A stretch of 64,000 nucleotides of DNA, taken from Azolla caroliniana. Its lineage: Eukaryota; Polypodiophyta. The translations under genes and the position numbers were made by a program. The stretch lies in contig JBHGNT010000003.1 in NCBI GenBank assembly GCA_043228905.1, positions 8,680,001 to 8,744,000 on the forward strand, written 5' to 3'. The notes beneath the pieces were generated by a model, which did not search any database, was not told the DNA's origin, and worked only from the letters and a program-made list of their open reading frames with translations. Positions 34,593 to 44,860 of the stretch are shown piece by piece (within the stretch, counting starts at the first letter, position 1; every line of letters starts with the position of its first letter).

Positions 34593-37473
34593 TTAATCTT
34601 CTTCCAAAATGGCTCGGATGTTTGGTTCTGCTACGGTGTCCGCGTCCGGAGGCGACGTAGGGCCAGTAGGGGCATCGTGGTGTGGTTCCCCTATTTGGTC
34701 GGAATGGCTTATCCCAGTGTACAGTGTGGGTGGTCCGGGTACGGTGGGCTCTTTTTGAGCTAGTGGGTTGGGCTCCGCCGTCTTCATGCTTGCGGTCGGC
34801 CGCGACTCTGTCTCAATCGTCACTTCCTCCATGGTGTTGGCCGTCGTTGTACGCTCTGGGGAGTGGGGTTGCGATTCTGCCTGGCCCGCAACGTTCTCTG
34901 TGTGGTCCGCCGATAGCGTGGGCTCCTGCGGATGGGGCTCCTCTTGGGCAGCGGTTTCGCTGTCTGGTATTGTGGGGGACTTCGCTCGTCGGTCCGCACT
35001 GTTCACCGTCGTGGTAATTTTTGGTGATCTGGCCTGAGGTTCCTCTTCTTTGGCCGTGCTCGGAATTGGCGTCGCGATGGATTCCTCATTTGTTCACGTG
35101 TTGCCGGCTTGTGTGATCTGGTGAAATAGCTCCTCTTGGCTTTCACCAAAATCATCTAAGAGTTGCGTGAGTTCTTCAGAATGTTGGTCCGCTAGCGCAC
35201 GATAGTCTTGTGTTAGGTCCTCGCGTACGACCGCAATGCTCTCCTCATTTAGTTTATAGAAACCTCGGCCGTCTTTTCGCCGGTTTTCCCAGTCCGCACG
35301 ATACGCGTGCAATTCCGTTGCTTGGGTTGCCCACGCCATCCATCCTTTGTCCAACGCCGTTTTCAATTGCGCTGTGAACCTCTCCCGATTTGTTTGTAGA
35401 AGGATACGCACGTTGTCTGTGATGGCCTGGCAACGGTTGCGTGCGTCCTCCACCGACTTCTTGAGGTTTGCAATTTCTTGCTGTCTAACCGCAGTCGCTT
35501 CTTCGTACGTGGTCTTCAGGTCCACCCACAGCTGGGATTCCTTTGCATGGTGTTCTTCTAATTTCCCCATTTCATTGTTTAGGCAGATTTTGAGCTGATG
35601 CCTTCTTTCCTGTTCGACCACCAGCTGCTTGTCGAACCATACCTTCTTTTTCTCCAATAAGGTCTGGAGTCCCACGATTGCTGCCTCCGATTTCTTCGCT
35701 TCCTCCCGTAATTGGGCATTTTCGTCTTTTGTCTGGATGTGTTGTGCTATCTCCACAATGAGTTTCTCTTCAAGGGTTTTTCCTGCCTTCCGACCGTTAG
35801 CCCGGATCTCCTTTTCCCTGTTTGAGGATTGGCGTAGTTCAGCTCGAAGGCGGTCAATTTCTGATTCCGTTAGTTGCACGACCCTTTTCGCTTTTGAGGC
35901 GATGGCGGTCTGAGCCTCAATTTCTTCCTTCAAAGCATTGATGGCGTGGTTTGGTGGCGGAGTTGCTTGTTGCGCCGTAGTCGCGTTAGATTCCAACTTC
36001 GCGATGCGTTCGTTGGCTCTTTGCAGCTCGGCTTGGGTCATTTTCACCTTCTTCCAGACATTCTTATTTTTAATGGCCATCTCCTTGGCGCCCGTGCTGA
36101 CCTTTGCCAGTTCCCTATGGACTTCGACTAGGGCCGTGTTTAATGGGGGTAGCTCCATCCTCACTTGGCGTACACCGGCGTTCCTCTATTTGCCGACCCT
36201 GGCTAGCCGGTCCTCATCGTCACTCTCCGCCGTTTGTGTTAGGGCGCGCTCGATCATCTGCCGCTCCGCGTGCTCCTCAACCATTCATTGTGAGGCCTTT
36301 ATCTATTGCGTTGCCAGGAATTCCATGAGCTCAAAAGAGGTTCTGAATTGTAAGAGGGCGCTGAACTCATGGGCCGTGTCCGGGATATCTGGATATGCCA
36401 AAACCTCACTTTCCGCCGTTAATACGACTTTCCCTCGTTGGGACTGGGTCGTAATGATCGGCCGTGGCTCCTAGATGATTTCGAAGGTGGTATTGGGCTC
36501 CGTAGCTGCGGAGCCATCGCCTTCGGTCGTTGTCTTTGCTGCCGTGGGGACGTCTTTGACCAATCCCTGCCCATCTTTCCTGTCCAATCTCTGTTGTTTC
36601 GGTCTGGGGCTATCCTGCCGTGTTTCGGCGTCTGGCTCTGGGCTGCTTCCGCGGAGCGTGCCGGCTGTTCCTCCGGCGTTGGCCGTGTGTCTGGCTGGGC
36701 AGGTTGGGGTTCCTCTTCCCACTCTGGGGTAGCTAACTCCGCTAACCTGCGCTTCGCGGATTGAGCCGGAGGCGTGGGTCGGCTGGGCTGCGGTGCCGGC
36801 AGGCCTCGGGGTGGGAATAGCACCGTAAGGTACTGTTGTATGATCGGCCTGAGCTTCTTGTCTGCCTGATATGCATGCAGGCCTTCCGCTTGGGCATCCC
36901 ATATGTGTTGACGTGTACGCAACTGACCTCTAACAGGAACTTGGCGACTTCACGGAAGAAGGGATCCGGGATCTGCTTCGTTCTATAGGCCTTGGCGGAG
37001 AAGGAATATGGCCCAAAATATCTATGCAGCGCCTCTACAGGAGGGATTTCGAAATGCCTTTTGCCTAGCGATGACAAGTCCAACTTTTTCCGGATGGAAG
37101 AGTTGGTGACCATGTCGATGTTAAGCTTTCTGACGATGTCCATGGCATCCGGGTGTGGGGGTGCCTCTGTGACCCGGATGTACCCATCTAGGCGTTTCTC
37201 CACGAGCCATCGGCGTAAGGCCGTAGAGATGAAGATCAGCATCACTAGAGTAGGTTCGTGGGGAGGAGACTGGTGGTTGCGGTGGGCTGGAGCTCTGTGA
37301 TAGGATGGAGGAGAAGGTGAGGGGGAGGAGCGATGGGAGCGCTGATAGTTAGAAAGTGGGTTTCTGTTTTGTGTAGAAGATCTTCTATTTCCTTCTTTTT
37401 GTGGCTTAGGGTTCATTGGGCGGTGAGCCATCGTGGTGCCGCGTGTTCTTGATCTAGGAGTCTGTGCATGCAT
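34593..37473 (-). pseudogene. G2 third coding region: unknown N-terminal domain, Pro/Gln linker, coiled coil, acidic tail
   Basis: Downstream of integrase, on the same strand, four open blocks lie end to end. 37473-36742: a basic start, then a compact segment RRWLVEKRLDGYIRVTEA, MDIVRKLNIDMVTNSSIRKK, PPVEALHRYFGPYSF. 36922-36419: AYQADKKLRPIIQQYLTVLF, then a Pro/Gln/Ser linker. 36164-35094: 356 codons of heptad-like coiled coil (LQRANERIAKLESNA, LRAELRQSSNREKEI, RHQLKICLNNEMGKLEEHH). 35006-34593: acidic Glu/Pro/Thr tail. The last two share a frame, broken by one TGA near 35091. The first three are separated by frameshifts, and a TAG lies just upstream of 36164. Total about 950 codons. Position resembles env-like ORFs of Athila/Tat gypsy elements, but I see no signal peptide or membrane segment. 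Function unknown. Confidence 0.75.
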
Positions 37474-37497
37474 TTCGTCCTTTTAATAGTGTTGCTA

Positions 37498-37529
37498 TCC
37501 TCTCTCTTTTTTTTTTCTTTTTTTTTCCC
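37498..37529 (-). other. Internal polypurine tract of G2
   Basis: A pure 32-base pyrimidine run on the + strand, hence 32 purines on the element strand (GGGAAAAAAAAAGAAAA...). It lies between the end of integrase and the third coding region. It could be a second plus-strand priming site or part of a promoter for the downstream ORF (inference). Confidence 0.6.
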
Positions 37530-37583
37530 GTAACGGTTACATACAACCTATTTTTACATTATGATACAAGTGGGGCCGTCCAA

Positions 37584-38590
37584 TTACGCCGCGGGTTCTC
37601 CGGCTTTGTCCTGTCCGGTGGTGAATGGGTTGGGTGGTGTAGGGCCCAGGTAAGGTTTAAGGCGAAACCCATTCACCTTTTGCCGTACTACTTCCCCGGC
37701 CAGCGTACCTAGTTGGAACGTGCCTTGTTCCGCTCCAATTATCCAGTACGGGTTGGTCCAGCGGAATCGTAACTTCCCTGGCATATGGCCCATGCGGGTT
37801 TGGAAAACCAGCACCGCTCGATCGACGGCGAAATCCTTTCCCCTTGCGTTCCGATGTCAATCCACAAACGCTTTACGCCGTCACTGTTCCTGCTCCAACA
37901 CAGCCATGCTGTGTATGTGTTTTTCCTTGAGTTCGAGTAGCTGGTGGAGCCGTACCTCCTCCGACTTGGCTTTCGATAGTCGGTCCCGTACTTGAATCCG
38001 CAAACTGGGTACCTGAAATTCTACTGGCATCACAGCCTCCAGCCCAAACGCTAGTCGAAACGGTGTTGATTGTATGCTTGTTTTGTAGCTGGTTCTGTAC
38101 GCCCATAACGCACTCTGTAATTTGGTATCCCAGTCCGTTCTATTTTCATTGAAGATTTTCTTCAAGATGGTCTGCAACGTCTTGTTGGTGGATTCCGCTA
38201 ACCCATCGCCTGTGGATAATATGGCGTACTCTTCTTGTGGACTACGATGTAATGATGTGTTAGTTCCCGAACCACCGTATTGAGAAAGTGACTCCCCTGG
38301 TCACTGATGAGCTCAATCGGACAACCGAACCGACACTAGATGTGCTCGTAAAGGAATCTCGCTGTGACGGCCGCCGTATTTTCTTGTTGTGCCTTTGCTT
38401 CTACCCACTTGGTGCAATAATCCGTGGCTACCAATATGTATTTATTGCCCGTACAGGCTGCCGCTGGTGTGAAGGGGCCACAAAATCCAATCCCCACTTT
38501 TGGAAGGGGTCTAGCAGTAATATGGGCTGGTGTGGCATCCTTGCGCCCTCCGTGGGCTGGTGTCAAGATTCGAACTCTTGACATGACCAT
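37584..38590 (-). pseudogene. G2 integrase
   Basis: After the solo LTR insertion at 38561, the element strand encodes PLPKVGIGFCGPFTPAA and YILVATDYCTKWVEAKA (integrase core start, first catalytic Asp), then with breaks MQTILKKIFNENRTDWDTKL, ALWAYRTSYKTSIQSTPF, RLAFGLEAVMPVEF. After a shift come the C-terminal LVFQTRMGHMPGKLRFRW and GPYWI-like sequence at 37584-37814. The HHCC zinc-finger half (YCRKCDLCQRMGQ) is on the other side of the solo LTR at about 38990-39035. Non-functional. Confidence 0.85.
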
Positions 38591-38986
38591 GTTATAATCG
38601 AGTGTTATGTGTTAACCACACATCTAACATATAATCATGTATATACTTCCTCATTGTAGGTTTTAGCTAGCATCATGTGCATAATTTCTCCCTTGTATTA
38701 TTAACACTTGGCACATGCATGCGTACCTACTGCCTACATGCTCTATTGTATCACATGCGTGCAATAGGTATGCATGCCACTTAGTATAAATAGTTGAGTT
38801 CACCTTGAAGGAATTCAAGGTGAACAACGCCAGTCATGGGCATATCAATCTAGTATTCTCGTTTCACCCATCTTCTCTCCTTAATCTTCATCTCTATCTT
38901 TATGCTCTTGTGTCATTCCGTCATCGCTCCGTCATAGCCTCATCATCCGTGCTCCATCTTAGTCCACGCTTGGTGTGTCCGTGACA
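38561..38986 (+). mobile_element. Solo LTR (426 bp) inserted in the G2 integrase
   Basis: Begins TGTCAAGATTCGAACTC and ends GTGTGTCCGTGACA (TG...CA). The flanks are GCTGG on the left and ACTGG on the right, a 5-bp target duplication with one mismatch. Removing the insert brings CRKCDLCQRMGQ next to the integrase text on the element strand. A TATA box, TATAAATAG, at 38785-38793 supports + strand orientation. No internal coding sequence is present, so it is a solo LTR left by recombination. Its parent family is not otherwise seen in the window. Confidence 0.78.
38798..38825. repeat. Perfect 11-bp inverted repeat downstream of the solo LTR TATA box
   Basis: Arms GTTCACCTTGA (38798-38808) and TCAAGGTGAAC (38815-38825) flank a 6-base loop. 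The hairpin lies just after the TATA box and so would be at the 5' end of an LTR transcript. Confidence 0.85.
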
Positions 38987-39051
38987 ACTGGCCCATCCGT
39001 TGACACAAATCACACTTTCTACAATACTCGGATGCGTCCTTTCTACACTTT

Positions 39052-40394
39052 CTACTCTGAGGCGTCGACGAACACGTGGAAGGGCTTTGTCCAAACTGGT
39101 GGTTGTACGACGGGGGCCTGTGTGAGCATTATCTTAAGTGCCTCATAGGCCTTTTCTTCCGTTGAGGTCCATTGGAAGGGAGTCCAATGCATGGCAGCAT
39201 GTAACGGTGTGGCGAAGTCTGCCAAATATCGTATCATCTGACTATGCCACCGTATTTGTCCTAAAATCGGTTGAGTGATTTCGCGTTTGTCAGAGTTTTG
39301 GCTTGCGTAATCGCGGAGATCTTGTTCGGATCGACCGCTATTCCCTCCTTGCTGATTATATGGCCTAGGAGAGTCCCGCTGGTCACGCCGAAGGCACATT
39401 TCGCGGGATTCAGGCTTAAGCGTGCGGTGCGGCAACGTTCCAGGCACAGTTGTAGGTGCGTAAAATGGTCTATTGTTCTCCCATATACCGCAAAGTCGTC
39501 TAGAAAAACTTGCATGAACGCCGGAATATATTCCCCAAAGATCTCCGTAATTGTCCATTGAAATGTTGTCGGCGCCGTCTTTAGCCCGATCATCATGACG
39601 ACTGCCACATAGACTCCCCAGTCCGTGACAAATGCCGTCTTCTCTTGGTCCTCGAGATGCATGCGTACCTGGTTATATCCATTGAAGCCATCTAAAAAAC
39701 TGTACATCTCATGTCTTACGACGGCGTCCAGTACGCTATCGGTGAACGGTAAAGGGAATGCGTCCGTAATGGTTACGACGTTTAATTTTCGGTAATCCAC
39801 GCATACCCGTATTTTGCCGTTTTTCTTTGGAACGACCACTATCAGACTTAACCATGTGGCTTGTTTAACTGGTCGTATGAACCCCGCCTTCAGGAGTTTT
39901 TCAATTTCTTCTTTTACGCGGGTCGCGTAGTTCGGGTTCATGCGGTAGCGGCGTTGCTGGACGGGTTTTGTGTCGGTTGCTAAATTGATCTTATGTTGAT
40001 AGAACTTGGGATCTAACCCCTTCATGTCCTCGTGAGCCCAAGAGAACATGTCTTTATATTTCTTGAGTAGTGCAATCATCCTGTTTCTTTGGTCCGGCCT
40101 TAATTCCTTTGCGATGGAGAGGAAACGGGGTTCCACCTCCGTACCCACATTTACTTCTTCCAGGGCGGAGGCGGTGACTCGTCGTGAAATTTCCATTTCC
40201 CTTTCGAATGCCGCCCGTGCTCTGCTGAGTTCCAATATGGACTCTGGGTTTGGTTCGTAAGCCTCGTCGTGGAGAATAGTGGCCGTGGCATATTCTGCCG
40301 CAGTTGCGATGACGTCGATTTTGAACAGTGGAATGATCCAAGGGTGCTCATCTAGGTATGCCTCTAATTTTGCATCCTCCACCCCAACCAACAT
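39052..40394 (-). pseudogene. G2 reverse transcriptase; RNase H missing
   Basis: The 40394-39261 frame encodes a typical gypsy RT: RVKEEIEKLLKAGFIRPV, VVVPKKNGKIRVCVDYRKLN, DAFPLPFTDSVLD, YSFLDGFNGYNQ, catalytic VFLDDFAVYG (the usual Y.DD reads FLDD) and LNPAKCAFGVTSGTLLGHII. A frameshift near 39280 leads to PFQWTSTEEKAYEALK and FHVFVDASE (39057), the first strand of RNase H. There RNase H stops: within about 20 bases the sequence becomes the integrase zinc finger. About 100 or more residues of RNase H are therefore deleted. Confidence 0.9.
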
Positions 40395-40511
40395 ATTTAT
40401 ATCTTCTGCGTATAATGGTGTTATACCCTTGGGTTGTGGCGTGCTTCCTTCCGTAGGTACGCGAACCTTAGTGCGTCTGTGTCAAAAATTGATACACTTG
40501 TGTTGCCAGCT

Positions 40512-41024
40512 CTACTTGATATTTGCTGCCTGAAGCCATGGTCTGCCCAGAAGCACTGGGAACGCCCCTGGGGCGTCCAAGGCGAGGACGACCGCCAAGA
40601 TGTCGAAGCGATGTCCACCCACGATAATGCCTATCTTGCGAATTAACCCCAATGGTCGTACTGAGCGGGTATCTACCATTCGGAGCCAGAATGGGCAAGC
40701 CTCCCATTCTGAAATGCCTAACTGCTCGCAAGTTTTTGCGCTAATTACATTGACGCCTGATCCGCCATCGATTACGCATCCAGGAATTTCCTGTCTGTGT
40801 AATATTAATGTAATAGCCGGGTTGTGGTGATCCACTACAGGCGGTCCATCACTAACGTCTGTAAGGTTTGTAGCGACGCTCACCTCGGGTATGCCCATCA
40901 CCCGTTCTTCCATGGTTTGGCGGAAGCGTGGGACTAACTGCAGCAGCTTCTCCATGGTTAACATTATCTCGCAGCCCGCTAATGCCTGCCAAATGGGGTC
41001 TGGGACCGTTCCTTCGTCCTCCAC
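40512..41024 (-). pseudogene. G2 aspartic protease region
   Basis: An open frame of 170 codons containing CVIDGGSGVNVISAKTCEQL, the D-G-G/S-G-V-N active-site segment of plant gypsy proteases, and the second hydrophobic segment DAPGAFPVLLGRPWL. It is frameshifted relative to the gag upstream and to the RT downstream. The active-site residues are present. Confidence 0.85.
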
Positions 41025-41062
41025 TCACTCCCTCGTATTTGCGGACTCCTTCCGCATGCGCT

Positions 41063-42709
41063 CTATATTGGTCGCGTTTGCTTTTTCCACCCATTCCTAG
41101 GCTTGTCATTGTATCTCATCTTGCGCGGCCCAATCATCCGTTTTATTTGCTGGCGTGTCGTGACTTGCTGCACTTCCGCCGTAATTGTATTGACGGCGGG
41201 CCCCTTGCCCTTGCGTGCTGGGCATTGCGTGGCATAATGTCCAGGCTGCTGACAAATAAAACAATGGATGCTTGATTCACCCTTTTCGGCTCCTGGTGGT
41301 GTGTGCCGATCCCCTGGTGCGACTTGCTCCTCACGGTCCGGCCTCGTTTGTCGGAATGCACGCAGTGGTTGCTGTTGGTCCCGACGTGGTTCTTGGTGTC
41401 GCTCATCTCCCGAGCTTTCGTCGTAACGCCGGTGATCTCGATATTGCCGCGGCTTCCCACGATAACCATTGAAGCCGCCACGTTTGTTTGTCGGCCGGTG
41501 ATTCTCATAGCACCGGCCCCCTTTAGCATAACTCGGAGGTTCACGATAATCCTCATCCTCTGGTTCGTCTTCCTCGAAATCGTTGTGATTTCGGCGATTC
41601 CGGTGGTGCCGGTCGTCACGTGGGTTGCAATCCACATATCGTGGTTAGTCTTCTTGCCGCCTTTGTTCAGTATGGCATGGGGGACGCTGTGTGTCCATGC
41701 TACGTACTGTGGGAGTGGCTCTGTTGAACATATTGTATTCGCATTGGTTGACTGTGTGAGCCTTCGAGTGGCAGATTGGGCAGTGGATTCGCATGTTGCA
41801 CTCCACTGCGGAATGCCCCGAGTTCAAGCAAATCGTGCACTGGATTGCTTGACGAAATTGGCATTCCTCGTCCTGGGGTAACGCTTGTCGTAAGGAGAAC
41901 ATATAAAACCTTTCCTCCTCCTCGTCCAACTCGAGCTGTAACACTCGTTCAATGACCATATTTGCCGTTTCCCCTTTCACGCTATTGCTGTTGAGCGTTG
42001 CCCGTATGGGTTGACGTAATGCTGCCAGAAATGTCTCTCGAGCCTCGTCCTCCACGGGGCTCCATTCTAGTTTCCGCCGTAAATTTTGGAAACGTAAGCT
42101 GAAGTCTGCGATCGTCTCGGTCGGCAGTTGCTTAATTGTGTAGAACTGTCCAAGGATTTCGCGTTGTGGAACCCTCCGATGGAAGAACCGCAAGAAAGCG
42201 GACTGCAGCTGATCGAAGGTTGTGATTGCTGGCAAATCCATCTGTGAATGCCAAAATGCCGCTCGCCCATCCAATGTTAACCCGAACTCCGTCATTTTCG
42301 ATTGGTGCGCTACCGCCTCCGAAAGGCTCTGCGCCATGTGGTTCACATTCCAGACATTGAGGAACATGCGAATATGGGTTGCGGCGTTGGTTTCACCGTT
42401 AAAGCGGGGATAGGCAAAGGCCATGCTGGGGGCTACGGCGGGTCGGGAAAGACCACAATGTTGCTGTGGTGAACGTGCTCCCCGTGTATTGTCGAGGTAT
42501 TTGGAGAGCGAAGAATCACCTTTGTCATGACGGCAAGTAGTACTGAGGTCGCTTAGGCGAGGCTTTTGTCGTGCGCGTTCCTTTGCCTGGCGTGTGATGG
42601 ACCTTGTGATTGGCCGGTCTTGTCGTGTTGGTTCTCTGGGGCATCTGTGGCTAAACATCGATTTGTCGTTGTTCGTCTGTGAGAAGACACAGATCACCAA
42701 GCGTGCCAA
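41063..42709 (-). pseudogene. G2 gag
   Basis: The frame from 42709 to 41645 and on to 41063 (same frame, one TAA near 41642) encodes a gypsy gag. The retrotransposon gag core is at about residues 100-230: VWNVNHMAQSLSE, LDGRAAFWHSQM, FLRFFHRRVPQREILGQFY, ETIADFSLRFQNLRRKL. It is followed by a Cys/His cluster CTICLNSGHSAVECNMRIHC and CPICHSKAHTVNQC. After a basic Arg/Asp-rich segment comes a classic CCHC knuckle, CFICQQPGHYATQC. Three zinc-binding modules is more than the one usual for gypsy gag. The start is likely within the first 40 residues, since the ATG at 42709 is only 4 bases from the LTR. Confidence 0.88.
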
Positions 42710-42712
42710 AAA

Positions 42713-43150
42713 TGTTACCGATTAGGAACACGGTCTGCGGTCAGTCCTTCGACCTAGACCTCCAAGTGATTGTGAAACAACGAATGGTGGTGTCTATGCG
42801 TACTACGTAGGGGAATGTTCCCCATAACCTAGCAACGTATAAGGGAGACGGCTACAACCGACTCCGTAGCAGTGGTTACACTCACGTTCTTACACTCTTA
42901 GGTATTCCAGACACACAGTAGATTAGCCGTAGCTATACACAGATTTTCAGAGAAGATAGAAATCTATTACAATACGCTTCTTTACATTCCAAAATACACG
43001 CCCCTTCTATCAGAGGTTTTTCGCCCTTTATATACGCAGGGTCTATTTAGCTGTTCACGCTTCCTGCGTGAACCGTTACATGCGTTATGATCTTATACTA
43101 TTTCTTATTCCTATGCTCTTGTCCGTCGGTTACTATTCCGGCGGACAACA
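42713..43150 (-). repeat. 5' LTR of G2
   Basis: 438 bp, the partner of 34146-34569. Element-strand start TGTTGTCCGCCGG at 43150. It is followed on the right by the target duplication TATAG. Confidence 0.93.
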
Positions 43151-44070
43151 TATAGTAGCAATTAACCTGGCCATTTTAGTCAGTCTATCAACTACAAACC
43201 AAATGACATCATGCCTTTTTGGGTGCAAGGAATGCTAACAATAAAATCCATGGATATATTTTCCAATTTATTGTTGGGAATGTGCCAGGCATGTAAAAGT
43301 CCAATAATTTTAAGTCGCTCAGCTTTGTTAACCTGACATTGGTGACATTTAGTCAAATAATTATGTATGTCAATACACATCTTATGCCAATAGAATTGAG
43401 TGGAGATGAGAATGAGTGTGCGATGTATTCTGGGGTGCCTTGCTGAAGGTGCATCGTGGCATTAAAAAAGAATTCTCTTTTTGACTTCAACCAAATGTAG
43501 AACACAAACCTTCCCATTCCAGTAGAGAATATTGTTAGTAATGTGGAAGGATCCCTTCGAGGGAGTGGTGATATTTGTTCTAGATTCGACCCTTTCCCAG
43601 TATGTTCCAAAATTTTTTTTCATCAGGAAACTTTCCTCAAAGGTTATCAGAAAGATCTAATGTTATTTCTGTGAAGCTAAGCATGTTAACATCATGGATG
43701 CGACTGAATGCATTAGTGAAAATGTTCATGGAACCTTTACGATATTGTATGGAAAAATCAATGTCTTGGATGAGATATGCTCATTTTTCCTAATGAACTT
43801 TAAGGTCTTGTTGGTCACAAAAATATTTCATGGATTCATGGTCCATAGTTACCAAAAACCAATTTCCATAAAGATAATGGTGCCATGAATTTAGTGCATG
43901 AATAAATTGCGAATAAATTTTTTTCTTCAACGGTATGCGGACACTAAGCAAGATCAAGTTTCTTACTCTCAAATGATATTGGTTTACCATCTTGAAATAA
44001 AACAACACCTATAGCATAATCACTTGCATTGGTTTCAACTTTCAACCTAAAAAGGTTGTGAAGGATTTGG
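43151..44070 (-). pseudogene. Chromovirus G1, 5' part: RNase H, zinc finger, integrase start
   Basis: From about 44060 down, the - strand reads VETNASDYAIGVVLFQDGKP, FESKKLDLA, then after breaks IHALNSWHHYLYGNWF and TMDHESMKYFCDQQDL (RNase H). The H2C2 zinc finger follows at about 43380-43260 (YLTKCHQCQVNKAER, GLLHAWHIP), then the integrase core WFVVDRLTKMARLI, which ends at the G2 insertion site. It joins TTPKLVYQLIHELF at 34145. RT, protease and gag of G1 are not recognisable to the right. Confidence 0.85.
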
Positions 44071-44081
44071 CAAAAGACGCA

Positions 44082-44860
44082 AAGGAGCCTAGCACACTTG
44101 GTCCTTGAGTTCATTAAAGGCAAGGTTTAAATTGTATACATGTTTGAACTTTAAGAAGATACGAGATGTGGCTTTCTTGTGTAGAACCGTCCTCATGACT
44201 TTGACCTGGCTATGGATGATGGTTGTTGCATAGGTCTCGTTGCCATTTCCTTAGTCTTTTAATATTTGTTGATGTTTTGCATCATATTTTAACCAATGTT
44301 TTGTGACGGAGTCTAATGCTAACTTCTCAGGTTTTCCCTACTAGCGACGAGTTTCCTATGATTTCCTAGACATATGTCTTGTCCATGCTCTGTTATGTTG
44401 TATGCAGGATAAGCCTTTTGAGAAGAAGTACCATCATGATTGCCCAGTGTTGGATCTGGCAAAATAAGTGAAGGAGCCTAGCACACTTGGTCCTTGAGTT
44501 CATTAAAGGCAAGGTCTAAATTGTAGACTTACATGTTTGAACTTTAAGAAGATACAAGATGTGGCTTTCCTATGTAGAACCATCTTCATGACTTAGACCT
44601 GGCTATGGATGATGCTTGTTGCATGGGGTCTCGTTGTCATTTCCTAGTCTTTTAATATTCGTTGATGTTTTGCATCATACGCTAACCGACGTTTTGTGGT
44701 GGAGTCTGATGCCAACTTCTCACGTTTTCCCTACTCGCGACGAGTTTCCTGAGATTTCCTAGACGTATGTCTTGTCCATGCTATGTTATGTTGCATGTAG
44801 GGTAAGCCTTCTAAGAAGAAGTACCATTGTGGTTGCCAAGTGTCATTCTCCTAGGAACAA
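44082..44860. repeat. 389-bp tandem duplication
   Basis: 44082-44470 and 44471-about 44860 start with the same AAGGAGCCTAGCACACTTGG and run in parallel to GAGAAGAAGTACCAT. Differences are mostly transitions. No coding function seen; it replaces the region where the G1 RT would be expected. Confidence 0.88.

Larger units (their letters stand above)
34146..43150 (-). mobile_element. Ty3/gypsy element G2 with a coding module downstream of pol
   Basis: A 9,005-bp element on the - strand with two LTRs (34146-34569, 42713-43150) that begin TGTTGTCCGCCGG and end TAACA in its own direction. The flanks are TATAG at 34141-34145 and TATAG at 43151-43155, a perfect 5-bp target duplication within the G1 integrase. 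Order on the element strand: gag, protease, RT, (RNase H missing), integrase, then a long third coding region. Integrase after RT identifies Ty3/gypsy. By eye the LTRs differ by roughly 12-16 single bases, mostly transitions, plus a 14-bp indel. After the 5' LTR the sequence TTTTTGGCACGCTTGGTG may contain the primer site; I cannot name the tRNA. The coding regions carry several stops and frameshifts. Confidence 0.95.

Noticed and set aside
34593-35006. Envelope glycoprotein in G2
   Set aside because: No signal peptide, transmembrane helix or cysteine pattern; the region is acidic and Pro/Thr-rich.
34506-37300. Several long + strand frames in 34.5-37.3 kb
   Set aside because: They are antisense to the better-supported coiled-coil and proline-rich coding region of G2, arise from its GC-rich codons, and show no domain.
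38558-38590. tRNA gene on the - strand, suggested by TGGTGTCAAGATTCGAACTC
   Set aside because: Only a T-arm-like palindrome is present. I could not build acceptor, anticodon and D arms, and the sequence is the terminus of a solo LTR with a target duplication.
41272-41881. 192-codon + strand frame
   Set aside because: Antisense to the G2 gag with its CCHC motifs; no independent support.
33183-44070. Endogenous pararetrovirus (caulimovirid) instead of gypsy elements
   Set aside because: LTRs, 5-bp target duplications and integrase domains are present; there is no movement-protein or coat-like signature.
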